From an uncultured Prevotellaceae bacterium (lineage in GTDB: Bacteria; Bacteroidota; Bacteroidia; Bacteroidales; Muribaculaceae), in assembly GCA_900318865.1 (NCBI GenBank), contig ONMF01000004.1, positions 62,001-126,000 of the forward strand: a stretch of 64,000 bases of DNA, read 5' to 3'. The notes beneath the pieces were generated by a model. It ran no database searches. It was not told the origin of the DNA and worked only from the letters and a program-made list of their open reading frames with translations. Positions 14,433 to 24,087 of the stretch are shown piece after piece (the first letter of the stretch is position 1; each line of letters starts with the position of its first letter). A program made the position numbers and the translations under genes.

Positions 14433-16673
14433 TCAGTTGATGCGTGATGCCGTGTTCACGCCGGGCACTTTCTTGATGCGTTTGCACAGATTGGTCACCA
14501 CATGGGTGTCCTCGATGAGCACGTCGAGGTCGCACTTGAAAAGGCCTTCGTCGGCGCTGATGTTGAGCCGCCGCATGTTGATGGCCATATTGGTGGAAAT
14601 CAGGTAGATGATTTCCTGCAAGATGCCCATGCGGTCGATGCCTTCCACATGGATTGATGCCAGGAATTTCTGGCTCTTGGTGTCCCAGCGCGTCTGTACC
14701 AGGCGGCTCCCGTAGCTGCTCTTGAGCAGCATGGCGGTGGGGCAATCGAGCTTGTGGACCACCACTTCGTTGTTTTCGTTCACATAGCCCACCACGTCGT
14801 CGCCCGGAATCGGATGGCAGCAGTCGCCCAGGGTGTAGTTGCTTGTGCCGCCGTCGGTCGATGTGAGGACATAGACCTTCTTGGTGTCGATGGCCTCGGC
14901 GGGGCTGGTGGTGCCTTCGGCTTCGGTGCGGTTTTTCCCGCCGAAGGGGTTGCGAAGAATCTTGTTGAACAGTCCTTGTGACTGGGGCTTGATGCCCTTG
15001 AGCAACTGTTCGCTCAGTGCTATCTCATCGTTGCCGATGAGGAAGAAGAGCTCGTCCTTGCCGCTCACGCGCTCGTTGTTGATGATGCGGGTGAGCGTCT
15101 CGTTGTTGATTGGCACCCCCTGCTCGGTGAGGAAGGTGCGCAGGCGGTTGTCGCCACGCTCCACGACGATGCGCCGGTTGTGCTTGAGCACTTGTCGCAG
15201 TCGTGTTTTCCCCTTGGCGGTGACAAGGAATTTCTCCCATTCGGGTTTGGGCTGCTGCGACTGGCTGGTGAGCACCTCCACCTGGTCGCCTGAGGAGAGT
15301 TTGTGCGACAGTGGCACCAGTTTGTGGTTCACCTTGCCGGCGATGCAGTGTGTTCCTATCTCGGTGTGGAGCGTGAAGGCCAGGTCGAGCACCGATGCGT
15401 CGACGGGCAGCGTTATCATCTCGCCGCGTGGGGTGAACACCACAATTTCGCTGGCAAAGAGGTTGAGCTTGATGGTGTCGAGGAAATCGATGGCGTTTGG
15501 CTCGGGGTTTTTCAGGATGTCCTCGATGGTCTGCAGCCACACCTCGAGTTCGCTTTCCTCCTCGCCTTCCCCGATTTTGTACTTCCAGTGCGCTGCAAAT
15601 CCCCGCTCGGCGATGTCGTCCATGCGGCGGCTGCGTATTTGCACCTCCACCCAGTTGCCGTCAGGGCCCATCACGGTGATGTGGAGGGCGCGGTAGCCGT
15701 TCACCTTGGGGGTGCTGATCCAGTCGCGCACGCGGTCGGGATGCAGGCGGTAGAGGTCGGTGATTTCGCTGTAGATGTTCCAGCAGATGCGTTTCTCGTC
15801 GGCCTCGACGGGGCACTCAAAGACGATGCGAGCGGCGTAAAGGTCGTACACTTCCTCGAAGGGGATGTGCTTTTTCTCCATCTTTTTCCAGATGGAGTAG
15901 CACGATTTCACCCTGGCCTGGAACTCGTAGGTGAGGCCCATGCGGTCCAGGCGCTCACGGATGGGCGCCGAGAAGCGGCCGAATATTTCGTTGCGGTGGG
16001 CCTCGCTGGCGGCAATCTGCTCTTTGATGCGTGCGTATGCCTCGGGGTGCTCATAGCGGAAACTTAGGTCCTCGAGCTCGGTCTTGATGGCGAACAGCCC
16101 CAGGCGGTGGGCCAGCGGTGCGTAGATGTAGAGCGTTTCGCCGGCGATTTTGTACTGCTTGTTGGGCGGCATCGACGACAAGGTGCGCATGTTGTGCAGG
16201 CGGTCGGCCATCTTGATGAGCACCACGCGGATGTCGTCGCCCATGGTGAGCAGCAGCTTGCGGAAGTTCTCGGCCTGTGCCGATGCCTGCTCGCCGAAGA
16301 TGCCGCCCGAAATCTTGGTGAGGCCGTCGACAATCTGCGCGATTTTCTTGCCGAACTGCGCCTCGATGTCCTCCACGGTGTAGTCGGTGTCCTCCACCAC
16401 GTCGTGAAGCAGGGCGGCGCAAATCGAGGTGGAGCCCAGGCCGATTTCCTGGCTCACAATGGTGGCCACGGCAATGGGGTGAAGGATGTAGGGCTCGCCC
16501 GAGCGGCGCCTGATGCCCTGGTGGGCGTCGCGGGCAAAGCGGAAAGCCTTGTCGATGATTTCCACCTTCTTGCGGTGGTTACTCGACAAGTAGCCGTTCA
16601 GCAGGTCTTGGTATGCTTGGTTGATGATGGCATCTTCCTGCTCGGGAGTGGCAGTATATGGTTGCTGATTCAT
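14433..16673 (-). CDS. rsh: Bifunctional (p)ppGpp synthetase/hydrolase
   Basis: 746 residues from ATG 16673; an upstream in-frame TTG at 16700 is less likely because it lies against the -7 box. Domains in order: HD hydrolase with an intact HDVVEDTDYT motif, synthetase with YDLYAARIVFECP, TPKVNGYRALHITVMGP and VEVQIRSRRMDDIAERGFAAHW, TGS (VFTPRGEMITLPVDASVLDLAF), a conserved middle region with NYTLGDCCHPIPGDDVVGY, and a C-terminal ACT domain. Both catalytic centres look complete, so it should make and degrade the alarmone. Its upstream region carries a tandem promoter repeat. Confidence 0.97.
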   Translation of the reverse strand: MNQQPYTATPEQEDAIINQAYQDLLNGYLSSNHRKKVEIIDKAFRFARDAHQGIRRRSGEPYILHPIAVATIVSQEIGLGSTSICAALLHDVVEDTDYTVEDIEAQFGKKIAQIVDGLTKISGGIFGEQASAQAENFRKLLLTMGDDIRVVLIKMADRLHNMRTLSSMPPNKQYKIAGETLYIYAPLAHRLGLFAIKTELEDLSFRYEHPEAYARIKEQIAASEAHRNEIFGRFSAPIRERLDRMGLTYEFQARVKSCYSIWKKMEKKHIPFEEVYDLYAARIVFECPVEADEKRICWNIYSEITDLYRLHPDRVRDWISTPKVNGYRALHITVMGPDGNWVEVQIRSRRMDDIAERGFAAHWKYKIGEGEEESELEVWLQTIEDILKNPEPNAIDFLDTIKLNLFASEIVVFTPRGEMITLPVDASVLDLAFTLHTEIGTHCIAGKVNHKLVPLSHKLSSGDQVEVLTSQSQQPKPEWEKFLVTAKGKTRLRQVLKHNRRIVVERGDNRLRTFLTEQGVPINNETLTRIINNERVSGKDELFFLIGNDEIALSEQLLKGIKPQSQGLFNKILRNPFGGKNRTEAEGTTSPAEAIDTKKVYVLTSTDGGTSNYTLGDCCHPIPGDDVVGYVNENNEVVVHKLDCPTAMLLKSSYGSRLVQTRWDTKSQKFLASIHVEGIDRMGILQEIIYLISTNMAINMRRLNISADEGLFKCDLDVLIEDTHVVTNLCKRIKKVPGVNTASRIN

Positions 16674-16703
16674 GGAAATCGCCTTTTCAATCTTTATCAA
16701 TAT

Positions 16704-16878
16704 GCAAAATTAGTGCAAACCGAGCGAAAAACATCAAGCTTGCTTGAATGTTTTTCCGAGGTGCCGCCTAATTTCGCTATTTTATGGGCAAAATTAGTGC
16801 AAACCGAGCGAAAAACATCAAGCTGCTTGAATGTTTTTCCGAGGTGCCGCCTAATTTCGCTATTTTAAGGCAAAATTA
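16704..16878. repeat. Tandem repeat of a promoter-bearing 84 bp segment upstream of rsh
   Basis: Unit 1 is 16704-16787 and unit 2 is 16788-16869, nearly identical (2 bp length difference); a third partial unit begins at 16870. Each unit begins with CAAAATTA, which on the minus strand is a TAATTTTG -7 box (16705-16712, 16789-16796, 16871-16878). Each full unit also contains an imperfect hairpin, GAAAAACATCAAGC with GCTTGAATGTTTTTC. So the rsh upstream region carries up to three evenly spaced promoter-like boxes. Confidence 0.85.
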
Positions 16879-16998
16879 ACTTCTATGGCTCGAAAAACCA
16901 AAATTTATGGCCGTTTTTATGCCGATGCCCGTGGGTGGCGGTTGCAAAGAGCACTCCGAAAAGAAGCGTGCAAGTGAGTGTTTTTCGTAACTTTTTCG

Positions 16999-17006
16999 TA
17001 ACTTTG
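16999..17006 (+). promoter_or_regulatory. Promoter -7 box of mutS
   Basis: TAACTTTG matches TAnnTTTG exactly and is preceded by a near repeat (CGTAACTTTTT, 16987-16995). The mutS ATG follows 25 nt downstream. Confidence 0.6.
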
Positions 17007-17031
17007 CACTCACATAAGAACAACCCACACC

Positions 17032-19647
17032 ATGGCTCAAGAATCGCTCACACCGATGATGAAACAGTTCAACGAGATGAAAGCAAAGCATCCCGATGCG
17101 GTGCTACTGTTCCGTGTGGGCGACTTCTATGAGACCTACGGTGCCGATGCGGTCACCGCCTCCGAGATTCTGGGCATCACGCTCACGAGGCGGTCGAGTG
17201 TGATAGGCGGCACCACCGAGATGGCCGGCTTTCCGCATCATGCGCTCGACACCTATCTGCCCAAGCTCGTCAGGGCCGGCAAGCGCGTGGCCATCTGCGA
17301 CCAGCTCGAGGACCCCAAGCTCACCAAGAAGCTGGTGAAGCGCGGCATCACCGAGCTGGTGACCCCCGGTGTGGTGGTGGGCGGCACCATTCTCGACCGC
17401 AAGGAGAACAACTTCCTGGCCGCGGTTCATTTTGGCAAAAAAGCGATAGGGGTGGCCTTTCTCGACATCAGCACCGGCGAGTTTCTCACTGCCGAGGGCG
17501 ACATCGACTATGTGGACAAGCTGATGGGGAACTTCGCGCCCAAGGAGGTGCTCATCGAGCGCAGCAACCGCCGGCGTTTCGCCGAGGCTTTCTCGGCCCG
17601 TTATCTCACCTTCGAGATGGACGACTGGACGTTCACCCTGGAAAGCGCCACCGACCGGCTCCTTCGCCACTTCGAGGTGCACAACCTCAAGGGGTTCGGC
17701 ATCGCGGCGATGGACTGTGCCATCGTGGCCTCGGGTGCCATTTTGTATTATCTCGACCTGACCCAGCACAACCAGCTCAAGCACATCACCACGCTGGCGC
17801 GCATCGAGGCCGAGCGCTATGTGCGGCTCGACAAGTTCACCGTGCGCAACCTTGAACTGGTGGCTCCGCTCAACGAGGGCGGCAAGTCGCTGCTCAGCGT
17901 GCTCGACCGCACCATCAGTCCCATGGGGGCGCGGATGATGCACCGGTGGACGCTCTTTCCCCTGAAGGATGTGAAGGCCATCAACCGCCGGCTCGATGTG
18001 GTGGAGTATTTTTTCCGTGACGTGGCGGCGCGCGACCTGCTCAAGCAACAATTGGAACTCATCGGCGATGTGGAGCGCCTCATCAGCAAGGTGGCTGTGA
18101 ACCGCATCTCGCCGCGCGAACTGGTGCAGCTCAAATGCGCCCTGCAAGCCATAGAGCCCGTGAAGCAGATGTGCTCGCAGTCGACAAGCGACGTGCTCAG
18201 GGTCTTTGGCGACCAGCTCAACCCATGCCCGCTCATCAGCCAGCGCATCGACCGCGAAATCAATCCCGACGCGCCGGTGCAGGTGGGGCGTGGCAATGTC
18301 ATCAACGCCGGTGTCGACCCCCAGCTCGACGAGCTGCGGCAGATTGCCTATTCGAGCAAGGACTACCTGATGCAGATGCAGCGCGCCGAGAGCGAGCGCA
18401 CGGGCATTCCGAGTCTCAAAATCGCTTATAACAACGTCTTCGGCTACTATATCGAGGTGCGCAACACCCATCGCGACAAGGTGCCGCCCGAGTGGATACG
18501 CAAGCAGACGCTGGTCAATGCCGAGCGTTATGTCACGCAGGAACTCAAGGAATATGAGGAGAAAATCCTCGGGGCCGAGGAGAAAATCCTCATCATCGAG
18601 GGGCGCCTCTTTGCCGAGCTGGTGACCGCGGTCACCGAGTACATACCTGCTATCCAGCACGACAGCAATCTCATTGCGCAGCTCGACTGCCTGGCGTCGC
18701 TCACCCGGGTGGCTGCCGAGAATCACTACAACCGCCCCGTGCTCGACGAATCGCTCGACATCGACATCGTGCAGGGCCGCCACGCGGTCATCGAGTGCCA
18801 GTTGCCGCCCGGCGAGCGTTATGTGCCCAACGACATCCGCTTGAGCAACGACGGCCAGCAAATCATGATCATCACTGGCCCGAACATGGCCGGTAAGAGT
18901 GCGCTGCTGCGACAGACGGCTCTCATCACCCTGATGGCGCAGATGGGCAGTTTCGTGCCGGCGCAGAGCGCACGCATCGGTGTGGTTGACAAAATCTTCA
19001 CCCGTGTGGGAGCCAGCGACAACATCTCGCTGGGCGAGTCCACCTTCATGGTCGAGATGACCGAGGCAGCTTCGATTCTGAACAACCTGAGCGAGCGCAG
19101 CCTCGTGCTCTTCGACGAGCTGGGGCGCGGCACGAGCACCTACGACGGTATCTCCATCGCTTGGGCCATCGTGGAGTACATCCACGAGCACCGTGCCCGG
19201 GCCAAGACACTCTTTGCCACGCATTACCACGAGCTCAATGAGATGCAGCGCTCGTTCAAGCGCATCGTCAACTACAACGTCAGTGTCAAGGAGATTGACG
19301 GCAAGGTGGTGTTCGTGCGCAAGCTGGTGAAGGGCGGCAGCGAGCACTCCTTCGGCATCCATGTGGCGAAAATTGCCGGAATGCCCCATTCCATCGTCGA
19401 CCGGGCCAATGAGGTGCTGAAGCAGCTCGAAGCCAACAACCGCAACAGCGAGGCGGTGACCAAGGACCTGAGCACTGTGGGAACCACCCGCAGCGGCTAC
19501 CAGCTCTCCATTTTCCAGCTCGACGACCCGGTGCTGGAGCAGATACGCGACGAGATTCTCACCATCGACATCAACAACCTCACGCCCATGGAGGCCCTGA
19601 ACAAGTTGCACGACATCAAGGGCATCCTCACCGGCAAGCAGCAGTGA
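17032..19647 (+). CDS. mutS: DNA mismatch repair protein MutS
   Basis: 871 residues, full length. MutS recognises mismatched base pairs and starts repair with MutL. Domain I has the mismatch-wedge motif [14 protein letters not shown]. The ATPase domain has Walker [15 protein letters not shown], a [21 protein letters not shown] segment, Walker [16 protein letters not shown], and THYHEL. The C-terminal helix region ([17 protein letters not shown]) is also present. Own promoter upstream; a palindromic repeat element follows its stop. Confidence 0.98.
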   Translation: MAQESLTPMMKQFNEMKAKHPDAVLLFRVGDFYETYGADAVTASEILGITLTRRSSVIGGTTEMAGFPHHALDTYLPKLVRAGKRVAICDQLEDPKLTKKLVKRGITELVTPGVVVGGTILDRKENNFLAAVHFGKKAIGVAFLDISTGEFLTAEGDIDYVDKLMGNFAPKEVLIERSNRRRFAEAFSARYLTFEMDDWTFTLESATDRLLRHFEVHNLKGFGIAAMDCAIVASGAILYYLDLTQHNQLKHITTLARIEAERYVRLDKFTVRNLELVAPLNEGGKSLLSVLDRTISPMGARMMHRWTLFPLKDVKAINRRLDVVEYFFRDVAARDLLKQQLELIGDVERLISKVAVNRISPRELVQLKCALQAIEPVKQMCSQSTSDVLRVFGDQLNPCPLISQRIDREINPDAPVQVGRGNVINAGVDPQLDELRQIAYSSKDYLMQMQRAESERTGIPSLKIAYNNVFGYYIEVRNTHRDKVPPEWIRKQTLVNAERYVTQELKEYEEKILGAEEKILIIEGRLFAELVTAVTEYIPAIQHDSNLIAQLDCLASLTRVAAENHYNRPVLDESLDIDIVQGRHAVIECQLPPGERYVPNDIRLSNDGQQIMIITGPNMAGKSALLRQTALITLMAQMGSFVPAQSARIGVVDKIFTRVGASDNISLGESTFMVEMTEAASILNNLSERSLVLFDELGRGTSTYDGISIAWAIVEYIHEHRARAKTLFATHYHELNEMQRSFKRIVNYNVSVKEIDGKVVFVRKLVKGGSEHSFGIHVAKIAGMPHSIVDRANEVLKQLEANNRNSEAVTKDLSTVGTTRSGYQLSIFQLDDPVLEQIRDEILTIDINNLTPMEALNKLHDIKGILTGKQQ

Positions 19648-19745
19648 GCCGGGGGCGTGTGCCACCCGGCGACGTTGCTCTCATGCAGGGCTCACACACT
19701 CCTCCGCCCTTCGGGCACCTCCCCTAACTTAGGGGAGGAAGTGCC
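19648..19745. repeat. Palindromic intergenic element downstream of mutS
   Basis: Contains GCCGGGGGCGTGTGCCACCCGG at its left side and CACACTCCTCCGCCCTTCGGG then CACCTCCCCTAACTTAGGGGAGG at its right. The two sides are imperfect inverted copies. It starts exactly at the mutS stop codon and lies between convergent mutS and the AraC-type gene. The left terminal palindrome found in the 26.3 kb copy is missing. Confidence 0.8.
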
Positions 19746-19792
19746 CTGCCGCCGGGTGCGGCCTTCGGGGTGCCTTGGTTGTTTTCGGTGAT

Positions 19793-20929
19793 TTAATGCT
19801 TGCCGAATTTCTTGCGGTTGCGGTAGAATGAGGAAAGCGAGTGGTAACCGCTGCTCTCGGCCACTTCGTTCATCGACATTTCGGGATGCTCTTCTATCAG
19901 GCGCTCGGCATGCTCAATGCGCAGGCGGTTGATGTAGTCGGCAAACGATACGCCCATGTGCTTGTTGATGGCGTTGTAGACGTATTGGCGGTTGGAGTGC
20001 AGCAGTTGGGTCAGGTCCATGATTTTCAGGTCGTGCTTGAGATAGAGCTTTTCACTGACCACCAACTGCTTGATGCGCTCGTAGAGGTCGTTGCTTTTCG
20101 TCTCGTCTTCGTTGATCCCTTCTTCGACTTCGGTCTCCGCCGGCTGGGTGAGTGCTTCCTGCTCGAGCCGGCGAGCGGTGAACTCCTGGTTCATGCCCAG
20201 ATAGGCCAGCCACAGCAGCAGCGACGAGAACAAAATCGACGGGATGGCCAGCAGCCAGGGCGACTGCCCGAACCAGATGCGGCCGATGAAATTGGCCATG
20301 ATGGAGACGACACTGGTCACCACAAAGGCAATCAGCAGCCAGTGCATCGACTCCACGGCACGCCCCTCGGTGTTGGCATAGAACTGTGCCACGCGCCGGT
20401 TGAAGTGCCTGATTTTGCGACTTCCCATCCACAGCACGCCCACCACTTCGAGGGTGAACAGCACCTTGGCGGCCGCATGCAGCCACGCCTGCCATCGCTC
20501 GATGCCCGAGAAGTTGCTGCAGGGCTGTGTGTGATAGAGGTGATGGTCGATGAAATGGGCGGTTTCGGAGTCGGTCATCGTGCAGTAGACGGCTCCGATG
20601 GCCATTCCTATCGCTATGGGCAGTGCCAGCAGCCAGGCGTGCCATCGCGGTCGCGGCCTGGCCTCGGTGAGCTCGCACAGATAGATGTAGAAAAGCGGAT
20701 ACACCAGCAGGTTGCACGTCGCGTAGAGTGTGTCGCTCATCGGCAGCAAGTTTTTCTCTTGCCTGAAGTAGATGTCGTGGCCCAGATAGAGGATGCCGGT
20801 TACGGCGAAAAACACCGTCAGCCACCGCAAGGCCGGCGATGGCCGGCGGTGCTGTGTCATCATCAGCAGTGCGGTGCACACCACGCAGGTGAAAAACGGG
20901 AAGTCAATGAGTAGCGACTCGGTCATCAT
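19793..20929 (-). CDS. Membrane-anchored AraC-family transcription regulator
   Basis: 378 residues from ATG 20929 (or 377 from the adjacent ATG at 20926); an upstream TTG at 20998 is unlikely. The first 270 residues hold about seven membrane helices (for example IDFPFFTCVVCTALLMM, LALPIAIGMAIGAVYC, SPWLLAIPSILFSSLLLWLAY). The cytoplasmic C-terminus is an AraC-type double helix-turn-helix: LKIMDLTQLLHSNRQYVYNAINKH, then FADYINRLRIEHAERLIEE, then MNEVAESSGYHSLSSFYRNRKKF. This 7TM-AraC form is common in Bacteroidales. Ligand and targets are unknown. The -7 box lies only 5 nt before the first ATG. Confidence 0.9.
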   Translation of the reverse strand: MMTESLLIDFPFFTCVVCTALLMMTQHRRPSPALRWLTVFFAVTGILYLGHDIYFRQEKNLLPMSDTLYATCNLLVYPLFYIYLCELTEARPRPRWHAWLLALPIAIGMAIGAVYCTMTDSETAHFIDHHLYHTQPCSNFSGIERWQAWLHAAAKVLFTLEVVGVLWMGSRKIRHFNRRVAQFYANTEGRAVESMHWLLIAFVVTSVVSIMANFIGRIWFGQSPWLLAIPSILFSSLLLWLAYLGMNQEFTARRLEQEALTQPAETEVEEGINEDETKSNDLYERIKQLVVSEKLYLKHDLKIMDLTQLLHSNRQYVYNAINKHMGVSFADYINRLRIEHAERLIEEHPEMSMNEVAESSGYHSLSSFYRNRKKFGKH

Positions 20930-20934
20930 GCGGG

Positions 20935-20942
20935 CAAAGATA
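20935..20942 (-). promoter_or_regulatory. -7 box of the AraC-type gene
   Basis: TATCTTTG on the minus strand matches TAnnTTTG and ends 5 nt before ATG 20929, implying a leaderless or almost leaderless transcript, or use of the ATG at 20926. Confidence 0.5.
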
Positions 20943-20994
20943 CGAAAAATAGGATTATGGCGCGCCGGTGGGGTGCTTTTTATAGGATTTTGTG

Positions 20995-21038
20995 GCAATA
21001 ATTGTGAATTTGGGAGTAATAATTGTGAATTTGGGAGC
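20995..21038 (+). repeat. Tandem 21 bp direct repeat
   Basis: AATAATTGTGAATTTGGGAG occurs twice in succession (about 20997-21016 and 21018-21037). It lies upstream of the DUF4957-like gene, between that gene and the AraC-type regulator, and could be an operator or slippage product. Confidence 0.75.
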
Positions 21039-21059
21039 GATAGTGAAAAGGGGGTGTGC

Positions 21060-21067
21060 TATTTTTG
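21060..21067 (+). promoter_or_regulatory. -7 box of the DUF4957-like gene
   Basis: TATTTTTG matches TAnnTTTG. The ATG at 21157 lies 89 nt downstream, leaving an A/C/T-rich leader. A TTTG at 21030-21033 is 26 bp upstream, longer than the usual spacer. Confidence 0.45.
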
Positions 21068-21156
21068 CAAAAACCAATCAGAGGCCCCCTTACTTCTACT
21101 TTTACTTGTACAAACTACCGATTTCAGGAATTATTAACTCCAAACATTTCATCACT

Positions 21157-22224
21157 ATGAAGAAAATTTTGATCTCGATGCTGGCGATTGCCGGCTTTGC
21201 AGTGGCGCAGGCACAGGTCGACAACGAGGTGTCAACCGCTACACTCGTCCATGGCGACCAAACTACCGTCTACCAGGGCGTGAACGCCTTTATCGCGGCT
21301 TATAACGCCGCGGCCGACACGCTCGACGTCATCACCCTGTCACCCGGCTCTTTCTACCCACCGGAGAAAATCCAGAAGTCTATAACCATACGCGGCGCTG
21401 GCTTTGAGGGCGACAGCACCAAGCGCATCACGCGCACCCGCGTGGGCGGAGACATCAACATCACTCCTGGCGAAGGCAAAAACATCAATGGCATCACTAT
21501 CGAGGGAATCCGTTGCAGGAGCCTCTGTGTGCAGGGCAACGACCAAACCCCTGCCGACCAGCAATTGCACAACCTGAACATCAACAAGTGCTACATGGAG
21601 GGTAGGGTGCAATTCCTAAGCCTTGCGCACGATGTGACTTTGAGCCGCTGCTATGTGACCAACTCAATCGTCGGCAACCATAGTAACTATAATGACTATG
21701 TTAGCATCGACAACCTGCAGCTGTTCAACTGCATCATCAGTAGCGTGGATCGCTTCTTGAACAACAGCACCTCGTTCAGCAATATCATGGTGAACCATTG
21801 CATCATCAACCAAGCACACAACAACGGCTCCTATGTAGGCCTCGGCGCTTATGTGTTCTACAACTGCATCATCAACGGCAACGTGCCAAGCGGGGGAACC
21901 GTAAGAGGCTGCATCCTGATAAATCAGAGCAAGCTCAACGACAATGTGGAAGGCGACGGCAACTACTTCGGCAAGCAAATCGCCGATGTGCTGGCCGATG
22001 GCTCCTCGAGCCTGGAGTATTATGTGAACGATGTGCCCCATAGCCTGGCTGTGAAGGACGAATTTGTGGGAATCGACAATACGCCGGTGGGTGTGTTTGG
22101 TGGCATTATGCCGTGGAACCCCATTCCAAGCCTGCCGCGCATCACCGATTTCAAGACCACAGTGAGCGACGACAACAAGACGCTCCATGTGTCCATCAAG
22201 GCCGATGTGCCCGGCAATCCTTGA
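21157..22224 (+). CDS. Secreted right-handed beta-helix protein (DUF4957-like)
   Basis: 355 residues from the ATG that opens MKKILISMLAIAGFAVAQA, a clear signal peptide; longer upstream reading is not protein-like. The body fits the DUF4957/DUF5123 type: VYQGVNAFIAAYNAAADTLD, ITLSPGSF, SITIRGAGFEGDS, then rungs such as INGITIEGIRCRSLCVQG, LHNLNINKCYMEGRVQF, LFNCIISSVDRFLNN and GTVRGCILINQSKLNDN. These repeated hydrophobic-Asn patterns form beta-helix coils as in pectate-lyase-like proteins. No catalytic residues are recognisable. It ends 30 bp before the dockerin repeat-protein gene, so the two may be co-transcribed. Confidence 0.78.
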   Translation: MKKILISMLAIAGFAVAQAQVDNEVSTATLVHGDQTTVYQGVNAFIAAYNAAADTLDVITLSPGSFYPPEKIQKSITIRGAGFEGDSTKRITRTRVGGDINITPGEGKNINGITIEGIRCRSLCVQGNDQTPADQQLHNLNINKCYMEGRVQFLSLAHDVTLSRCYVTNSIVGNHSNYNDYVSIDNLQLFNCIISSVDRFLNNSTSFSNIMVNHCIINQAHNNGSYVGLGAYVFYNCIINGNVPSGGTVRGCILINQSKLNDNVEGDGNYFGKQIADVLADGSSSLEYYVNDVPHSLAVKDEFVGIDNTPVGVFGGIMPWNPIPSLPRITDFKTTVSDDNKTLHVSIKADVPGNP

Positions 22225-22254
22225 TTTCGTTCACCAGCATAAAACCTCAGTGAA

Positions 22255-23922
22255 ATGAGAACAGGAAGATTACTTGTGCTGCTGTTGTTGGCACTGTTGT
22301 GCCGCGGTGTGGCCGCCGCGCAATCGGTGCAGCGGGCTCGCTGGTGGCTCGACAACGAGCCGCAGCCCGTGACCTCGGTCACGTCGTTTGCTTCCATCGA
22401 TGTGTCGCTCGAGGAACTACAGCCGGGGTTACACACGTTTTCGACGATGGTGCAGGACGATGAAGGCCATTGGTCACCCGCCGTGAGCCATTACTTTGTG
22501 CTTGTGTCGTCCGACGATGTTGCCAGCCACTCGCTGGCTCGCTGCCAGTACTGGATCGACAGTGACTTTGCCGGCGCCAAGATGAGCAATGTGGCGGGCG
22601 GAGCGGCCACGGTCGACATCGACGTGACGGCCCTGCGGCCGGGCCTGCACTACGTCACCGTGCGCTCGCAGGACAACGCCGGGCGTTGGTCGCCGCCGGT
22701 GGCTCACTACTTTGCCATCATATCGCCCGACGAGGCCGGCAGCCATACGCTCACCCGGTATGAATACTGGTTCGACGACGACTATGCGGGTGCCCGGTCC
22801 GGCAACCTGGCTAATGGTCTGGCCACGGTCGACATCGACGTGACGGCCCTGCGGCCGGGCCTGCACTACGTCACCGTGCGCGCCAAGAACGAGGCCGGCA
22901 GCTGGTCGCCGCCGGTGGCTCACTACTTCATGCTGATTTCGGCCGATGATGCGTCGGCCAAGGACGTGAGCGCATGCCGATACTGGATTGACGGTGACAA
23001 CGACAACCCTGTCACCTCGGCGGTGACCGCCGGGATGCTCAACCTCGACCTCGACATCAGTTCGCTCAAGCCCGGCTTGCACTCCATCACCTGTGTGGTG
23101 CAGGACGACATGGGCCGCTGGTCGGTGCCGGTCACTCATCTCTTCATGGTGCTGGCCGGCGACGCTCTGCGTGAACCCTTGCTCGTGGGCTATGAGTACT
23201 GGTTCAACAGCGCTCCCCGCATCCAGGTGGCCGTGACACCGGCGCAGATGCTCCACATGGACGACATCGTCGTACCCATCGAAAACGTGGTGCCCAACAA
23301 GATTGCCGGCTACCGCTTCGATGTGCCCTCGCTCACGGCCTTGGTGCCCGACGATGTGCTCTTCGGCCTGCAGGTGGTTGACGAGGACGGCAACCTGAGC
23401 GGCGCTCGGGTCGACACCATTCCCATGGACGTGCCGCTGCCGGTGCCCCTGCAGCTGCTCAAGCACCGCGTGCCGGTGACTCATGCCGCCCCTGCGGCTG
23501 GCACCATCCAGGGCTATCATGTGGCGAATTTGGGAGCCGACTGCATTGTGACCGTTATCGTGGAGGGGGCCGATGTGAAGGCCGACTTCTTCGATGGCCA
23601 GGGCAACCAGCTGGAAGTCACCAAGACGGTGCAGGATGGCACGACGACCTACCGCCTGCAGCCGCCAGCCGGCAACCTGTATGTGCTCACCTATGACGCC
23701 GCCGGCGAGGCGAGCGAGAACACGGTGGAGGCCATCATCGACATCCACGGCGACGTGAACAACGACGGCGAGGTGAGTGTGGCCGACATCACGCTGCTGG
23801 TGAGCCTCGTCATGGGCGGTGAAGCGGATGAAGATACCCGCGTGCGCGCCGATGTGAACCTCGATGGTGAAATCTCGGTGGCCGACGTGACCGCCCTGGT
23901 GGCCATCGTCATGGCGCAGTGA
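22255..23922 (+). CDS. Secreted repeat protein with C-terminal dockerin-like doublet
   Basis: 555 residues. Signal peptide RLLVLLLLALLCRGVAAAQ. Four repeats of about 72 residues follow (about 23-310), each with the pattern Y/WW-hydrophobic-D, then LRPGLHYVTVR and GRWSPPVAHYF. After a beta-rich linker, the last 60 residues hold two dockerin-like calcium loops, DVNNDGEVSVADITLLVSLVM and DVNLDGEISVADVTALVAIVM. Repeats 2 and 3 share a 61 bp identical stretch (22605-22665 and 22821-22881). Probably a cell-surface or secreted scaffold or adhesin; no enzyme motif seen. Confidence 0.8.
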   Translation: MRTGRLLVLLLLALLCRGVAAAQSVQRARWWLDNEPQPVTSVTSFASIDVSLEELQPGLHTFSTMVQDDEGHWSPAVSHYFVLVSSDDVASHSLARCQYWIDSDFAGAKMSNVAGGAATVDIDVTALRPGLHYVTVRSQDNAGRWSPPVAHYFAIISPDEAGSHTLTRYEYWFDDDYAGARSGNLANGLATVDIDVTALRPGLHYVTVRAKNEAGSWSPPVAHYFMLISADDASAKDVSACRYWIDGDNDNPVTSAVTAGMLNLDLDISSLKPGLHSITCVVQDDMGRWSVPVTHLFMVLAGDALREPLLVGYEYWFNSAPRIQVAVTPAQMLHMDDIVVPIENVVPNKIAGYRFDVPSLTALVPDDVLFGLQVVDEDGNLSGARVDTIPMDVPLPVPLQLLKHRVPVTHAAPAAGTIQGYHVANLGADCIVTVIVEGADVKADFFDGQGNQLEVTKTVQDGTTTYRLQPPAGNLYVLTYDAAGEASENTVEAIIDIHGDVNNDGEVSVADITLLVSLVMGGEADEDTRVRADVNLDGEISVADVTALVAIVMAQ

Positions 23923-23951
23923 GCCATTGCTCTGACGGACCCATATACATT

Positions 23952-23986
23952 CAACCGCTCCGCATCTGGTGGGGCGGTTGTTTTTT
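23952..23986 (+). terminator. Rho-independent terminator of the repeat-protein gene
   Basis: CAACCGCTCC and GGGGCGGTTG form a stem closed by a short loop and followed by TTTTTT (23981-23986), 30 bp past the stop. Confidence 0.8.
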
Positions 23987-24001
23987 ATGACCGCCGGCAG
24001 T

Positions 24002-24068
24002 TCTCCCCCTAAGTTAGGGGGAGTGGCCCAACGGGCCGAGGGCGTGTGTCACCCGGCGACGCCGGCAA
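24002..24068. repeat. Left half of a palindromic intergenic element
   Basis: Starts with the palindrome CTCCCCCTAAGTTAGGGGGAG, then GTGGCCCAACGGGCCGAGGGCGTGTG and CACCCGGCGACGCCGG. The matching right half is missing; the long palindrome at 24088-24358 follows immediately, so this copy may have been interrupted. Confidence 0.7.
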
Positions 24069-24087
24069 CCGTGCGGAGTGGCAACCG

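Noticed and set aside
16674..16700. Upstream TTG start for rsh adding nine residues
   Set aside because: It would lie 4 nt from the -7 box and the ATG at 16673 matches the usual start of the enzyme.
17104..19665. An 853-codon open frame antisense to mutS
   Set aside because: Same reason: composition is His/Leu/Val/Asp-rich and the plus strand holds a complete MutS.
20930..20998. Extended start (TTG 20998) for the AraC-type regulator
   Set aside because: The added residues are not membrane-like, the codon is TTG, and the -7 box falls within the extension.
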